Positions 20,869 to 28,720 are shown, counted from the first letter of the stretch. The stretch is DNA of 43,376 nt from Priapulus caudatus (GCF_000485595.1 NW_014577678.1:75656-119031); one strand, 5' to 3'. Notes: a model not told the origin generated them from the letters alone. Made by a program: numbers and translations.

Positions 20869-21250
20869 GCTGATTTTCGTTTAACCAATAACTTCAAGCA
20901 AAGGCAATTGTTGCTGTCGGTGTAACGAACAATATTATGGCAAGGCAAGTGTTGCTCCTGGTCTAATCAAATAAATAATATGGAGACGAGGCAAGTATTG
21001 TGTTCACTTTAATCAGAAATTGGGGCGCAAGGCGATGCGGAACCAGGGTGAGCTGAGGTGACATGTGACAGTTACCAATGTGGCACATGGGCTGATTTTC
21101 GCTTTTACCAATTATTTCAAGAAGGCAACTGTTGCCGTCAGTTTAATCAATAATATTAGGGCGAGGCAAGTGTTGCATTCAGTTTAATCGGAAATTGCGG
21201 CGCAAGGCGATGCGGAACCAGGGTGAGCTGAGGTCACATGTGACACTTAC
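20869..21250. repeat. Tandem duplication including a MAT2B exon edge
   Basis: Two diverged copies in tandem, about 20869-21090 and 21091-21270. Both end with aaggcgatgcggaaccaggg, tgagctgaggt and ttaccaatgtgg. The second runs into the real MAT2B exon. The first holds only the last few codons of that exon with the donor changed (reverse strand PMCHIG and gtaact in place of gtaagt). Confidence 0.8.
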
Positions 21251-21359
21251 CAATGTGGTACATGGGCAGACTGAAAGCCCCAGCGATCTGCTCCACCATC
21301 ATATATCGTGTCAGACGTTCGTTGCCGCTCCAGTGAAAAATGCCAGATAGCGACGGATC
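21251..21359 (-). CDS. MAT2B: MAT2B exon near the C-terminus (FHWSGNE block)
   Basis: On the reverse strand, acceptor ttcattacag and donor gtaagt bound 109 bases, 36 codons plus one. They encode DPSLSGIFHWSGNERLTRYM and MVEQIAGAFSLPMYHI, matching human MAT2B ([33 protein letters not shown]). On this strand the exon lies upstream of the two internal exons at 15375-15489 and 14175-14327, though in the protein it comes after them. The 10-N gap separates the pieces. A real single gene in this order is not possible; a misjoined scaffold or a scrambled copy is. Confidence 0.92.
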
Positions 21360-22013
21360 CTGTAATGAAAGAGAGAAGACGCCCTTTAAAATGGATAAAC
21401 CTCACAACAAAAAACCTATATATAGACGTTTCTGTGAGCATACTTGCAGTGTGCAAACAGCACGAGATGTTCTCATTGAGCCAGAGCAGTGCTACAAACG
21501 TTGGGATTTTCAAAATTGCGTCCGACGTTGTTACGCTACTTTCGTAAGAGAAGTAATTTCGTTTAGATTTTGAGAAGAAATGTTATGAAAGTAGAAATAC
21601 AAATGAGTTCTAGTGAATTTTTGCAACATAGACGAGCTTACACATATATATATATATAGGTCTATATATGCATTTAGCTGCGAAGTTTTGCAACTTTAAC
21701 TTACTGACTTTACAGATGTTCCATCGACTGACCACTGACAATAAAGCTAATCACTGAAGTCAACACGAAACCTGTCTTTCCACAGGTACTTCCGTCTGTC
21801 ATGCCCTGCCACGTATGCCAGCCCTCCCACACAGGCCGTCGACCCCCTACACTCCCCCCCCGGCCCACACCTCTAACCCCTGCCCTTCCCTTGGTCTTCT
21901 GCGCGGCACGTTACCCCGGTTTCTTGTCAGCGAGTCGGCATGTGTCCCATGCAATACATTACCACTAGGGTCCCTATATACAGAGAGTTGCGCCATGACG
22001 AGTCGGAAAAAAT

Positions 22014-22014
<1 letters not shown>
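21360..22014. other. No further MAT2B exon seen
   Basis: Region upstream of the MAT2B exon on its own strand. I searched it by eye for the expected THVKDVA segment and did not find it. Overlapping open frames on both strands (21247-21573) come from the intron flank. Confidence 0.45.

Positions 22015-22070
<56 letters not shown>
22015..22070. repeat. (TG)n microsatellite
   Basis: About 28 perfect TG dinucleotides. The + frame 21815-22126 runs through it as alternating C and V and is not a gene. Confidence 0.97.
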
Positions 22071-22072
<2 letters not shown>

Positions 22073-22654
22073 GATGACTACCACTATATAGAAATGCAGT
22101 TGATTCTACACGTGCCCCAGAAATGATGAGTCGACGACGCATTTTTTCATAATAGAAAACATATCACAGTAGAAAACATTCCTGCAACAAATATTATGTC
22201 AGTTCAACGTATTTAAAACAACAGTTTGAATGTTAAACACTTAAAACCCACATAAGTTGCTGCGCTCTTCATTGCAATAGAAAACGTCTTAATATGCACC
22301 TTACGTTGTTGGGAGTGAGCTCCATATCATTCTTAAGATAAAATGAACAATCACAATAAACGTATAATTAGGAAAGCTTTAAAAAATACGATGACTTTCT
22401 TAACTACGTTTCACGCGGTACACACGTCTACCCGGCGCGCGACCAACCACCACACGTCAACACTATAACACGAGAGCGTGCCGCAATGTTTTCAACCTCG
22501 ATCCGCGTTTTTCGGCCACCCCGAAACATAATATTCACAGACATACACGCGTAAGTCACGACTATCTCAGTATATCGCTTCCATAAGGTACGACCACCTT
22601 CACGACGTGGTCCATGCTGAAGGTTATCCACCAATAGTGATTCCATCAGCACTC

Positions 22655-22730
22655 GAGCACACGCACGCACACACACGCGCACGCACGCATACGAACGCAC
22701 ACGAACGTACGCACGCGCGCGCACATACAC
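22655..22730. repeat. Imperfect (AC/GC)n tract
   Basis: acgcacgcacacacacgcgc-type alternating sequence just upstream of the possible promoter at 22822. Confidence 0.75.
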
Positions 22731-22821
22731 TGGAGTTGTCACCGAAATGGCGTCCCTCTGGGAAAGCTTCGTACCTAAACACGCATTTTTGCAATTTAAT
22801 TAATTTGCGTGTTAATTATTC

Positions 22822-22832
22822 AAGATGGCGGC
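22822..22832 (+). promoter_or_regulatory. YY1-type motif over a start codon
   Basis: AAGATGGCGGC, the same motif as at the MRPL22 start, with the ATG at 22825 inside it. Confidence 0.45.
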
Positions 22833-23031
22833 GTTCGCACGAAAGCTATCAGGCCAGGCACACATTACTGTCCGGCTACACATTACTACCGCTTGCGTGT
22901 CGTCTTTTTCTACGCCAGCGACAAGGCGCGCAAGACAGACACGTGGAAAAAAGAACAGTGTGCCGAAACTCATGGCAAAACATTTGGCAATTCATGGCAA
23001 TAACAAGTTGTCGAAATCTCTTCTTGAGTAA
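22825..23031 (+). CDS. Possible first exon of a mitochondrial protein gene
   Basis: The ATG lies in a YY1-type context and opens 68 codons to TAA. The product begins MAAFARKLSGQAHITVRLHI and continues with many R, K, S and T and no acidic residue until the last codon, as in a mitochondrial targeting leader. Two donor sites lie at the end: gtaagc after 23027, which would remove the stop and continue the frame, and gtaaga after 23040. I do not recognise the protein and see no second exon. It may be a first exon whose continuation lies elsewhere, or a chance frame. Confidence 0.35.
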   Translation: MAAFARKLSGQAHITVRLHITTACVSSFSTPATRRARQTRGKKNSVPKLMAKHLAIHGNNKLSKSLLE

Positions 23032-23041
23032 GCGAGCAAGG

Positions 23042-23860
23042 TAAGAACAATAAGGCTGAATAGTAAAGAAGGCATAGCTTGTGCTGCTCGCAATACAAAG
23101 TAAATATTATATCGCACATGCATGAACCCTAAACCGCACACTTCGGAATATCTCGAACCTGTATATATCCAATACACGCATAAATGCTGCTACGTGTGGC
23201 CTCATCTTAACTGGGATTTTTTCCGTCAAATTACTGCCCACGTTATGCCAAAGTAACTCAATATTTGTGCGCATTTTTACATTTTTATTTTTACAGACAA
23301 TAAAAGAGATGTAGATACGCACCGTTCATTCCAATCGAGTATCTAACCCGCTGTAGAAACAAACCTTTATCATTTTACGATCCAATCTAGTTCAATTGCC
23401 TTACCATAACTATAGGACAACTATAGGAGTGCAGGCATCCGTATGTGCAACGGATTATAGAAAAACTATTCTATTTCAGGAGTGATATGACATTCCGGGT
23501 ATAATATTAAACGGGAGAAAAGATACCCGCGAGTTTATGCCACCGATTATACGATTCGATTCTTATTCCATCTTTATATTCTGCACCGAACGATTTCACG
23601 CGGTACAGCCAAAAGAATATCTAAGCACCCATTCTGATCGGTGCTAGGTTCGGGTGGAGGGGTGCATACGTATAGATACTCTCTCGCCTCCACCACGCGG
23701 GGAACGGCACATGCACAAACAGAGTGTGTATTATTACATCACTGTCCTAGCTGCGCACGAGTGCGAATGTTCTTTTGAAAGCACAACAAATGCTAACTTT
23801 GATGTTCCCGACTAGTAACTCGCGCATGTTAATGTGTGCTCACCAGCAGTGCAGGGGCGT
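23042..23860. other. No gene seen
   Basis: Unique DNA without recognisable exons or repeats, following the donor-like sites after the 22825 ORF. Confidence 0.45.
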
Positions 23861-23863
23861 AGC

Positions 23864-23950
23864 TACGGGGGGGCCTGGGGGGCACGAGCCCCCCCACGAA
23901 TTTTCTGTGCCCCCCCAGGTGCCCCTCCCCACTGAAAATTCATGCTTGAT
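23864..23950. mobile_element. G-run/C-run repeat fragment
   Basis: gggcgtagctacgggggggc followed by complementary runs (ggggggcacgagccccccc) and ccccccaggtgcccc, then an A-rich end. The start gggcgtagc is like the mirrored end tacaccctg of the block at 17280-17560. It is probably the end of a widespread non-autonomous element. Confidence 0.4.
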
Positions 23951-24030
23951 AAAAAAAAAATTGAATTAAAAACAATGCCGTTAGAACAGTATAATACAAA
24001 ATAACTTTACGAAGTTTCTGGCAACGGGCC

Positions 24031-24166
24031 CCAGGTATTTATGCTGTTATTCCTCAAAGTCTTAGCACTACTGGTGTTTTGTTTTCAAATGCGGTTGCTC
24101 TGCTTATGTGTGCACGCGTGACTCTTCAGTGCTAAGACTTTGAGGAATAACAGCATATATACCTGG
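24031..24166. repeat. 38-bp inverted repeat around a 60-bp loop
   Basis: ccaggtatttatgctgttat and tcctcaaagtcttagcac (24031-24068) are mirrored by gtgctaagactttgagga and ataacagcatatatacctgg (24129-24166) with a single mismatch or two. A small MITE or a structured hairpin. Confidence 0.85.
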
Positions 24167-24316
24167 TGTAAAGTTGTGGAAGTGTTCAAAAAGATAGGTG
24201 AGATGTCCATGTTGATAGATAAGTGTTAAAAAGCCCGATCATTTTACGTTTTGGGGATAAATTTTTGGTCACATCAGTTGGACCATTTGCTTAGATTACA
24301 TCTATGGCAGAATGTG

Positions 24317-24372
24317 CTATAGCCCTGCGGCAGCGATCCGCGGGCTATAGTACTACTACTACTAGAGCTATA
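24317..24372. repeat. CTATAGTACTAGAGCT motif block, left
   Basis: Contains gctatagccctgcggcagcg and cgcgggctatagtactacta, ending ctagagctat. These are the end motifs of the 8889-9597 element with added tac repeats. A mirrored copy lies at 25012-25033. Confidence 0.6.
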
Positions 24373-24379
24373 CTAGGCC

Positions 24380-24545
24380 TAGTATTCGTAAAGGCTAAAG
24401 CCTCACACAATCTGACCGGCAACTAGCCCCACGAGGCCGTGCAACTGATTGTCTATACAAATAAGAGGTCTTGTAATACAAAGTGATTAGCAAAACCGTT
24501 TCTTGACGCTAAACCGTTTCTTGGCTTGGCAACAAACCTCACATT
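24380..24545. repeat. Dispersed repeat R, right part
   Basis: Matches 34965-35103 from agtattcgtaaag through ctgaccggcaactagcccca to ggcaacaaacctc. It begins right after a palindromic-element motif, as the left part at 19385-19690 ends before one. Confidence 0.75.
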
Positions 24546-25011
24546 TCTTCATTATGAACTTCACATTTCTTCGAACTGAAAGCGTCCAAGAAATTTACAA
24601 TACCACGTATTAATTTGATAGCACATACCTACGATCGTCTCCCTCACGTACGCGATACCGCGTTTCAGAATAACAAACTTTTGCCCTGTGCTAAGCAAAA
24701 CACACTGAACTAAATTCGTAAATTGCTTTATACTATAGTTGACGATTTCCTTCTGTGACTGTGTTTACACCGACTTTCCGCAACAAATGTTTACACCGCC
24801 AACGCATCACCGTAGACATCACTAACCGATAGACACCGTAAAAACAAGTGACGTGTTGTATTGGATACGCCACCGCCTTCGCGGGATGTAAAGAGCTAAA
24901 TATATATGGAGATGAAACCAATTGGTCATGTACTTGTTATTTATTTTATTTATTTATTTATTATTTTAAATACGGTACGTACATTCACATTGGTAACAGA
25001 TATGTCAACAT

Positions 25012-25033
25012 TAGCTCTAGTACTATAGCCCGC
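25012..25033. repeat. AGCTCTAGTACTATAGCC motif, right
   Basis: agctctagtactatagcccg, the reverse complement of the core at 24345-24371, 0.65 kb away. Together they could be ends of one element of the same family, in the opposite orientation to 8889-9597. Confidence 0.5.
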
Positions 25034-25082
25034 GAGTAACACATTTCATACAAGGAGCTACATATAACAAGGAGAGGAAACG

Positions 25083-25108
25083 ACGCATGCGTGGCGCCAT
25101 TTTGGATC
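25083..25108 (+). promoter_or_regulatory. THAP gene promoter motifs (NRF1-like and YY1-like)
   Basis: acgcatgcgtg (NRF1-like palindrome) is followed directly by gcgccattttgg (YY1-like, reverse orientation). They lie just upstream of a possible 5' UTR exon that ends with donor gtaagt after 25158. Placement fits a TATA-less promoter. Confidence 0.45.
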
Positions 25109-25109
25109 G

Positions 25110-25158
25110 GAAATTGGATCGGCTGCTTAGAAGTTAGAAAGGCGAATCGGCACACAGT
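25110..25158 (+). other. Probable 5' UTR exon of the THAP gene
   Basis: A stretch without ATG ending cacacagt before gtaagt. The matching acceptor is cctgcag before 25546, nine bases upstream of the THAP start codon. The start of transcription is not defined. Confidence 0.4.
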
Positions 25159-25554
25159 GTAAGTAAAATCTCAAAAAACTACTAATAATATCATTATTAG
25201 CGTAATTAGTCGTTATATAAGTAGTAGTATAGTATTCAGCAAGCTATACAAGTATGACAATGTGAGCTTTCTAGGAGGTGGAGCGTGCAGATGTGTGTTT
25301 ACATGACAAAATAACCTGTTTATGTACTATTACTATACTGTAGGTTACGTTCTAAGCAAGCAAGTAGCAAGTGCGTACTTGTGTTCTACAGAGCAGACAG
25401 AATCGAAACGGCGCGCATGCAGTAAGATACGCTGAATGGACTACTGAAAATAATATTATAATTAGTGTTATAAGTAGTAATAGTACTAATAATTACTAAT
25501 ATAGTATTAGTACTCAGAAAATATGGTTTACTATTTTACCTGCAGGTATTCACA

Positions 25555-25725
25555 ATGACTGGATGCAGTGCACCTAATTGTACTAACTGCAGCGAGAAAG
25601 GAAACCGATTGCATAGATTTCCTGCGAATCAAGATAGGAAAATGAGGTGGGCAGTCAATATGAGGCGATCCAATACTAAGCAGGGGGATGTATGGGTGCC
25701 TCCCAAAGGTGCAAGGCTCTGTAGT
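25555..25725 (+). CDS. THAP zinc-finger protein, exon 1
   Basis: Fifty-seven codons from ATG 25555 to donor gtaagt. THAP domains are DNA-binding C2CH zinc fingers of about 80-90 residues at the N-terminus of transcription factors and of P-element-type transposases. Here MTGCSAPNCTN gives the first two cysteines (C4 and C9), HRFPANQDRKMRWAVNMRR gives the invariant P and W, and VPPKGARLCS brings the third cysteine. The conserved CSxHF segment is completed across the intron. The start follows the acceptor at 25545 by nine bases. The gene cannot be assigned to a numbered THAP family. Confidence 0.93.
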
Positions 25726-25875
25726 GTAAGTACCAATGCTGTGTGATATATATGTTATGAATTGATGCAATACTGACTGCTAAGTACTGTATCTGTGGTA
25801 TTTAAATGGGTGCTATTTGCGATAGACATTAGCAATTTTAGTTATTTCAGTCTCACTTATTTAATTATGAAACAG

Positions 25876-26082
25876 GCACACTTTGAAGAGTCTCAATTTG
25901 AGAATAATAGAGTTGACGGTGTGAAAAAGCTGAAGCAATCAGCAGTTCCTACACTGTTTGACGTACCAAACCCGCCGAAAATGCTGACAAACACAAGGAA
26001 AACAAAGAAAAGAAAATTGGATGCCTCGGAAAGCACCTCACCTAAAGCGTCTACATCGTGTTTGTTTCTTTTTTTATCTTGA
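25876..26082 (+). CDS. THAP zinc-finger protein, exon 2 (last)
   Basis: Acceptor gaaacag, phase 0. AHFEESQFENNR supplies the zinc-binding histidine, and LKQSAVPTLFDVPNPP is the AVPTIF-type end of the THAP domain. Then comes a short basic stretch (RKTKKRKLD, a likely nuclear signal) and S/T-rich residues to TGA at 26080-26082. The whole protein would have 125 residues, almost only the DNA-binding domain. An AATAAA follows 22 bases later. A hidden donor before the stop is possible but none is obvious. Confidence 0.9.
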   Translation, partial: AHFEESQFENNRVDGVKKLKQSAVPTLFDVPNPPKMLTNTRKTKKRKLDASESTSPKASTSCLFLFLS

Positions 26083-26103
26083 TTATAATTCTAATATAAT
26101 ATT

Positions 26104-26109
26104 AATAAA
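26104..26109 (+). terminator. Poly(A) signal of the THAP gene
   Basis: AATAAA 22 bases after the stop codon. The surroundings are AT-rich, so chance occurrence is possible. Confidence 0.5.
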
Positions 26110-26157
26110 ATGTATTATATCATAATATACACACGATATATATAAATATATATATAT

Positions 26158-26254
26158 ACATTTAGTTTTACACTTTCAAGCGCTTTATCTTTATAGAATC
26201 TTCAGGTGCATGTAGATTCTATAAAGATGAAAGCACTTGTGTAAAACTAAATGT
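26158..26254. repeat. Long hairpin just after the THAP gene
   Basis: acatttagttttacac and, after a few unpaired bases, gctttatctttatagaatct (to about 26203) are mirrored by agattctataaagatgaaag and gtgtaaaactaaatgt (26213-26254). About 40 paired bases with a loop near 10 bases. It may be a tiny MITE or a structured RNA in the 3' flank. Confidence 0.8.
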
Positions 26255-26270
26255 CGGATTAATCTTTTTT

Positions 26271-26274
<4 letters not shown>

Positions 26275-26314
<40 letters not shown>
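26275..26314. repeat. (TA)n microsatellite, left of the palindrome
   Basis: About 20 TA units outside the left arm of the Penelope-like palindrome. Confidence 0.95.
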
Positions 26315-26316
<2 letters not shown>

Positions 26317-26413
26317 TTCCAATGGTTGTTTATGAACTCGTGTGTCGCGAGTGCTCATACTACCATGAGTAGAGCAAATATAGATAAAGTTATACGGACA
26401 CGGTAGAATTTTG

Positions 26414-26486
26414 ACTCTGTTTATTGCATACAGAACTGTTTCATGTGGAGCGAAAGCTCCACACTCATCAGTGCCTAATACAGAGT
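26414..26486 (-). ncRNA. Hammerhead ribozyme, left arm (complete core)
   Basis: On the reverse strand: stem I strand ACTCTGT, then GGCA, core CTGATGA, stem II GTGTGGAG with GCTCCACAT around a TTTC loop, core GAAA, stem III ACAG-TT-CTGT, cleavage position after CTGTA, then TGC and ACAGAGT closing stem I. Stem I has a 7-bp outer helix, an internal loop and a 3-bp inner helix. All core positions (CUGAUGA, GAAA, UH) are present; the first stem II pair is G-U where G-C is usual. This is the form reported for Penelope-like elements. Confidence 0.88.
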
Positions 26487-26671
26487 GATCTATTTAAAAC
26501 ATCCCGAGCAGTATAAAAACATCATGCATAATGTCATCTATGTTCATGGGGTGAGCGTTCTAAAGAAATACCATAGATACTAATTACGCGTCATTGTCGT
26601 GACTGCTGCGCGCTGGCGGCATAAACTGAATTCATTGCAAGAGTTTAACATAACGTTTCCTTAGTAAAAAT

Positions 26672-26830
26672 TTATCTTATGTATGCATTTACATAAGTAG
26701 TTCGTTTTTCTTGTTCAGTGTCGGCGGTCTCAGGTTGCACAATATGTAGAACTTCTCTGTTAAGCAAGGTTTGCAATTTTTTCGTAGTGTTCGAGTAGTG
26801 TGGCGCTTTGCTCAGTACTTCCCATTTAAA
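26672..26830 (-). pseudogene. Penelope-like ORF 3' fragment, left arm, frameshifted
   Basis: Read outward from the centre it gives FKWEVLSKAPHYSNTTKK, a good match to the region after the GIY-YIG core of Penelope-like proteins. The frame then shifts, so the CNLCLTEK segment seen in the other arm is lost. No GIY-YIG catalytic motif itself is included. Confidence 0.7.
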
Positions 26831-26833
26831 ACA

Positions 26834-27031
26834 GTATTTAAATGGAAGATACTGAAGCAAAGCGCCACACTACTCGAACACTACAAAAAATGCAACCTAT
26901 GCTTAACAGAGAAGTTCTATACATATTGTGCAAACCTGAGACGCGACACTGAACAAAGAAACGAACTTGTTAGTAAATGCAGACATAAAGATAAATTTTT
27001 ACTAAGGACGTTATGTAAACTCTTGCAATGA
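26834..27031 (+). pseudogene. Penelope-like ORF 3' fragment, right arm
   Basis: Reads outward as FKWKILKQSATLLEHYKKCN then LCLTEKFYTYC, later RNELVSKCRHKDKFLL, to TAA/TGA at 27031. The KKCNLCLTEK and SKCRHKxKFLL motifs are the typical C-terminal end of Penelope-like reverse transcriptase/GIY-YIG proteins. The rest of the ORF, including reverse transcriptase and endonuclease cores, is missing. Confidence 0.75.
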
Positions 27032-27177
27032 ATTCAGTTTAGCGCCAAGCGCGCAGCAGTCACCGACAATGACACGTTAATTAGTATCTATGGTATTTCT
27101 TTAGAACGCTCCGCGCATGAACAATAGATGACATTATGCATGATGTTTTTATACTGCTCGGATGTTTTAAATAGATC

Positions 27178-27248
27178 ACTCTGTATTAGGCACTGATGAG
27201 TGTGGAGTTTTCGCTCCACATGAACAGTTCTGTATGCAATAAAAGAGT
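27178..27248 (+). ncRNA. Hammerhead ribozyme, right arm (damaged core)
   Basis: Same fold as the left-arm ribozyme: ACTCTGT, CTGATGA, stem II with GTGTGGAG and CTCCACAT around TTTTCG, then GAAC where the left arm has GAAAC, then CAGTTCTG. One A of the GAAA core is missing and the outer stem I is shortened (AAAAGAGT). Cleavage is likely weak or lost. Confidence 0.75.
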
Positions 27249-27279
27249 CAAAAATTTCTACCGTGTCCGTATAACTTTA

Positions 27280-27281
<2 letters not shown>

Positions 27282-27318
<37 letters not shown>
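27282..27318. repeat. (TA)n microsatellite, right of the palindrome
   Basis: About 18 TA units directly at the outer end of the right arm, followed by AT-rich DNA to about 27420. Confidence 0.95.
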
Positions 27319-27322
<4 letters not shown>

Positions 27323-27419
27323 ATTAATTATATAATTATTTATTATTTATTTATTTATTTATTTAATTATTTATTAATTATTATAGAATTATTAAATATA
27401 ATTATATTATATATATATA

Positions 27420-28206
27420 TAATTTTCGTAGTGGATTTGCTAACGGCAATTACGTATATATATGGTGACACCCATCATAACGTAACTGTGCGAATCTACA
27501 GTATTTACGTTATATACCTTAATGCAACATAGTCCATGCACGTAGGAATAGAGTACCCGAAGTTCCCTAACGCTAGATGTCGGGAGGTAACTGTGCCCCC
27601 TCCGCCCGTCCGACCTAGAAGAAATATAAAAGTGCATTTTAAAATTAGTAGTACCATCGGTCATGGGAAACTTTGGGCCATGTAGTCATGGGGGGGGGGG
27701 GCGTGCCTGTCACGTTCGGAAGGGATATTTGCCATGTATTCTCGACGTTGCTTAGCTCCACGGTATAGTTAAACGCACGAAACATAATCCGTTTCCTCCA
27801 TTTTGAGTCGCAATGCATTACGACGGTGACCACCGCGGGAGTCATTCGACCAGCAGCGCCGTACCCCGCGAAGTTTTCCGAATGTTTTCGCTAACCGACA
27901 TTCCGTATATTGACGGACGCGCTTCTCTATCGTTTCACGTTTGTCCTTTCGTTTCCGCCAACGTCTGTTTTTCACAATCGCGTACATGCGCGGTGTTCCC
28001 GTTTGCACACAGCGTTTTCGCGTGCGCTGCGCTCATGGAGCTCTTTCTTAGTCGCATCCGCTGCGCTGCGAATTCTTCGTGGCTCGCACTAACCACTGAA
28101 AAGTTTTCTACTGATGGCCGGGGACTTAAAAAGGGATGTGGCGGCGGTCGCATAAATTGCTCTGGCAGGTGACCACCTCAGCGATACCGAAGTAGTTGTT
28201 CAATCT
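27420..28206. other. No gene recognised; CpG-richer stretch
   Basis: Open frames overlap on both strands between 27640 and 28170 and none shows family features. A run of 12 G lies at 27689-27701. Composition is less AT-rich than the left flank. Confidence 0.45.
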
Positions 28207-28224
28207 AAAGTGGGCGTGCAGGGC

Positions 28225-28720
28225 GGAAGAAGAAGAAGAAGGAAGATGAGGAGAGGAGGAGGAGGAAGAGGAGGAAGAGAGAAAGAAGAAGAAGAAGAAG
28301 AAGAAGAAGAAGAAGAAGAAGAAGAAGAAGAAGAAGGAAAAGGAAAAGGAAAAGGAAAAGGAAAAGGAAAAGGAAAAGGAAAAGGAAAAGGAAAGGAAAA
28401 GGAAAGGAAAGGAAAAGAAAAGGAAAGGAAAGGAAGGAAAAGGAAAAAGAAAAGGAAAAGGAAAAGGAAAAGGAAAAGGAAAAGGAAAAGGAAAAGGAAA
28501 AGGAAAAGGAAAAGGAAAAGGAAAAGGAAAAGGAAAAGGAAAAGGAAAAAGGAAAAGAAAAGGAAAAGGAAAAGAAAGGAAAAGAAAAGGAAAAGGAAAA
28601 GGAAAAGGAAAAGGAAAAGGAAAAGAAAAGGAAAAGAAAAAAAAGATAAAGGAAAAGAAAAAAAAGGAAAAGGAAAGAAGAAGAGTAAGGTAAGAGTAAG
28701 AAGTAAGTAAGAAGAAGAAG
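28225..28720. repeat. Polypurine tract with (GAA)n and (GGAAAA)n
   Basis: From 28247 to 28645 every base on the + strand is A or G (399 bases); with single exceptions this extends over 28225-28720. It begins as (GAA)n and turns into (GGAAAA)n. The open frames on both strands here (K/E/R-rich on +, F/S/P-rich on -) are translations of this repeat. Such mirror-type tracts can form triplex DNA. Confidence 0.97.

Larger units (their letters stand above)
26380..27287. mobile_element. Head-to-head palindrome of two Penelope-like 3' ends
   Basis: A near-perfect palindrome of about 908 bases centred at 26833-26834 (ccatttaaa and tttaaatgg around acagta). Each arm, read outward, holds the last codons of a Penelope-like reverse transcriptase/GIY-YIG ORF, then a 3' region with a hammerhead ribozyme, and ends close to a (TA)n tract. 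Penelope-like elements are known for terminal repeats in variable, often inverted, arrangement and for hammerhead motifs in them. Both copies are 5'-truncated at nearly the same codon. Arms differ by scattered substitutions and small indels, so this is old or mutated and not a simple read artefact. Confidence 0.85.

Noticed and set aside
28210-28710. Forward K/E/R-rich frame of 166 codons
   Set aside because: It is the same polypurine repeat read on the other strand; all codons are purine-only.
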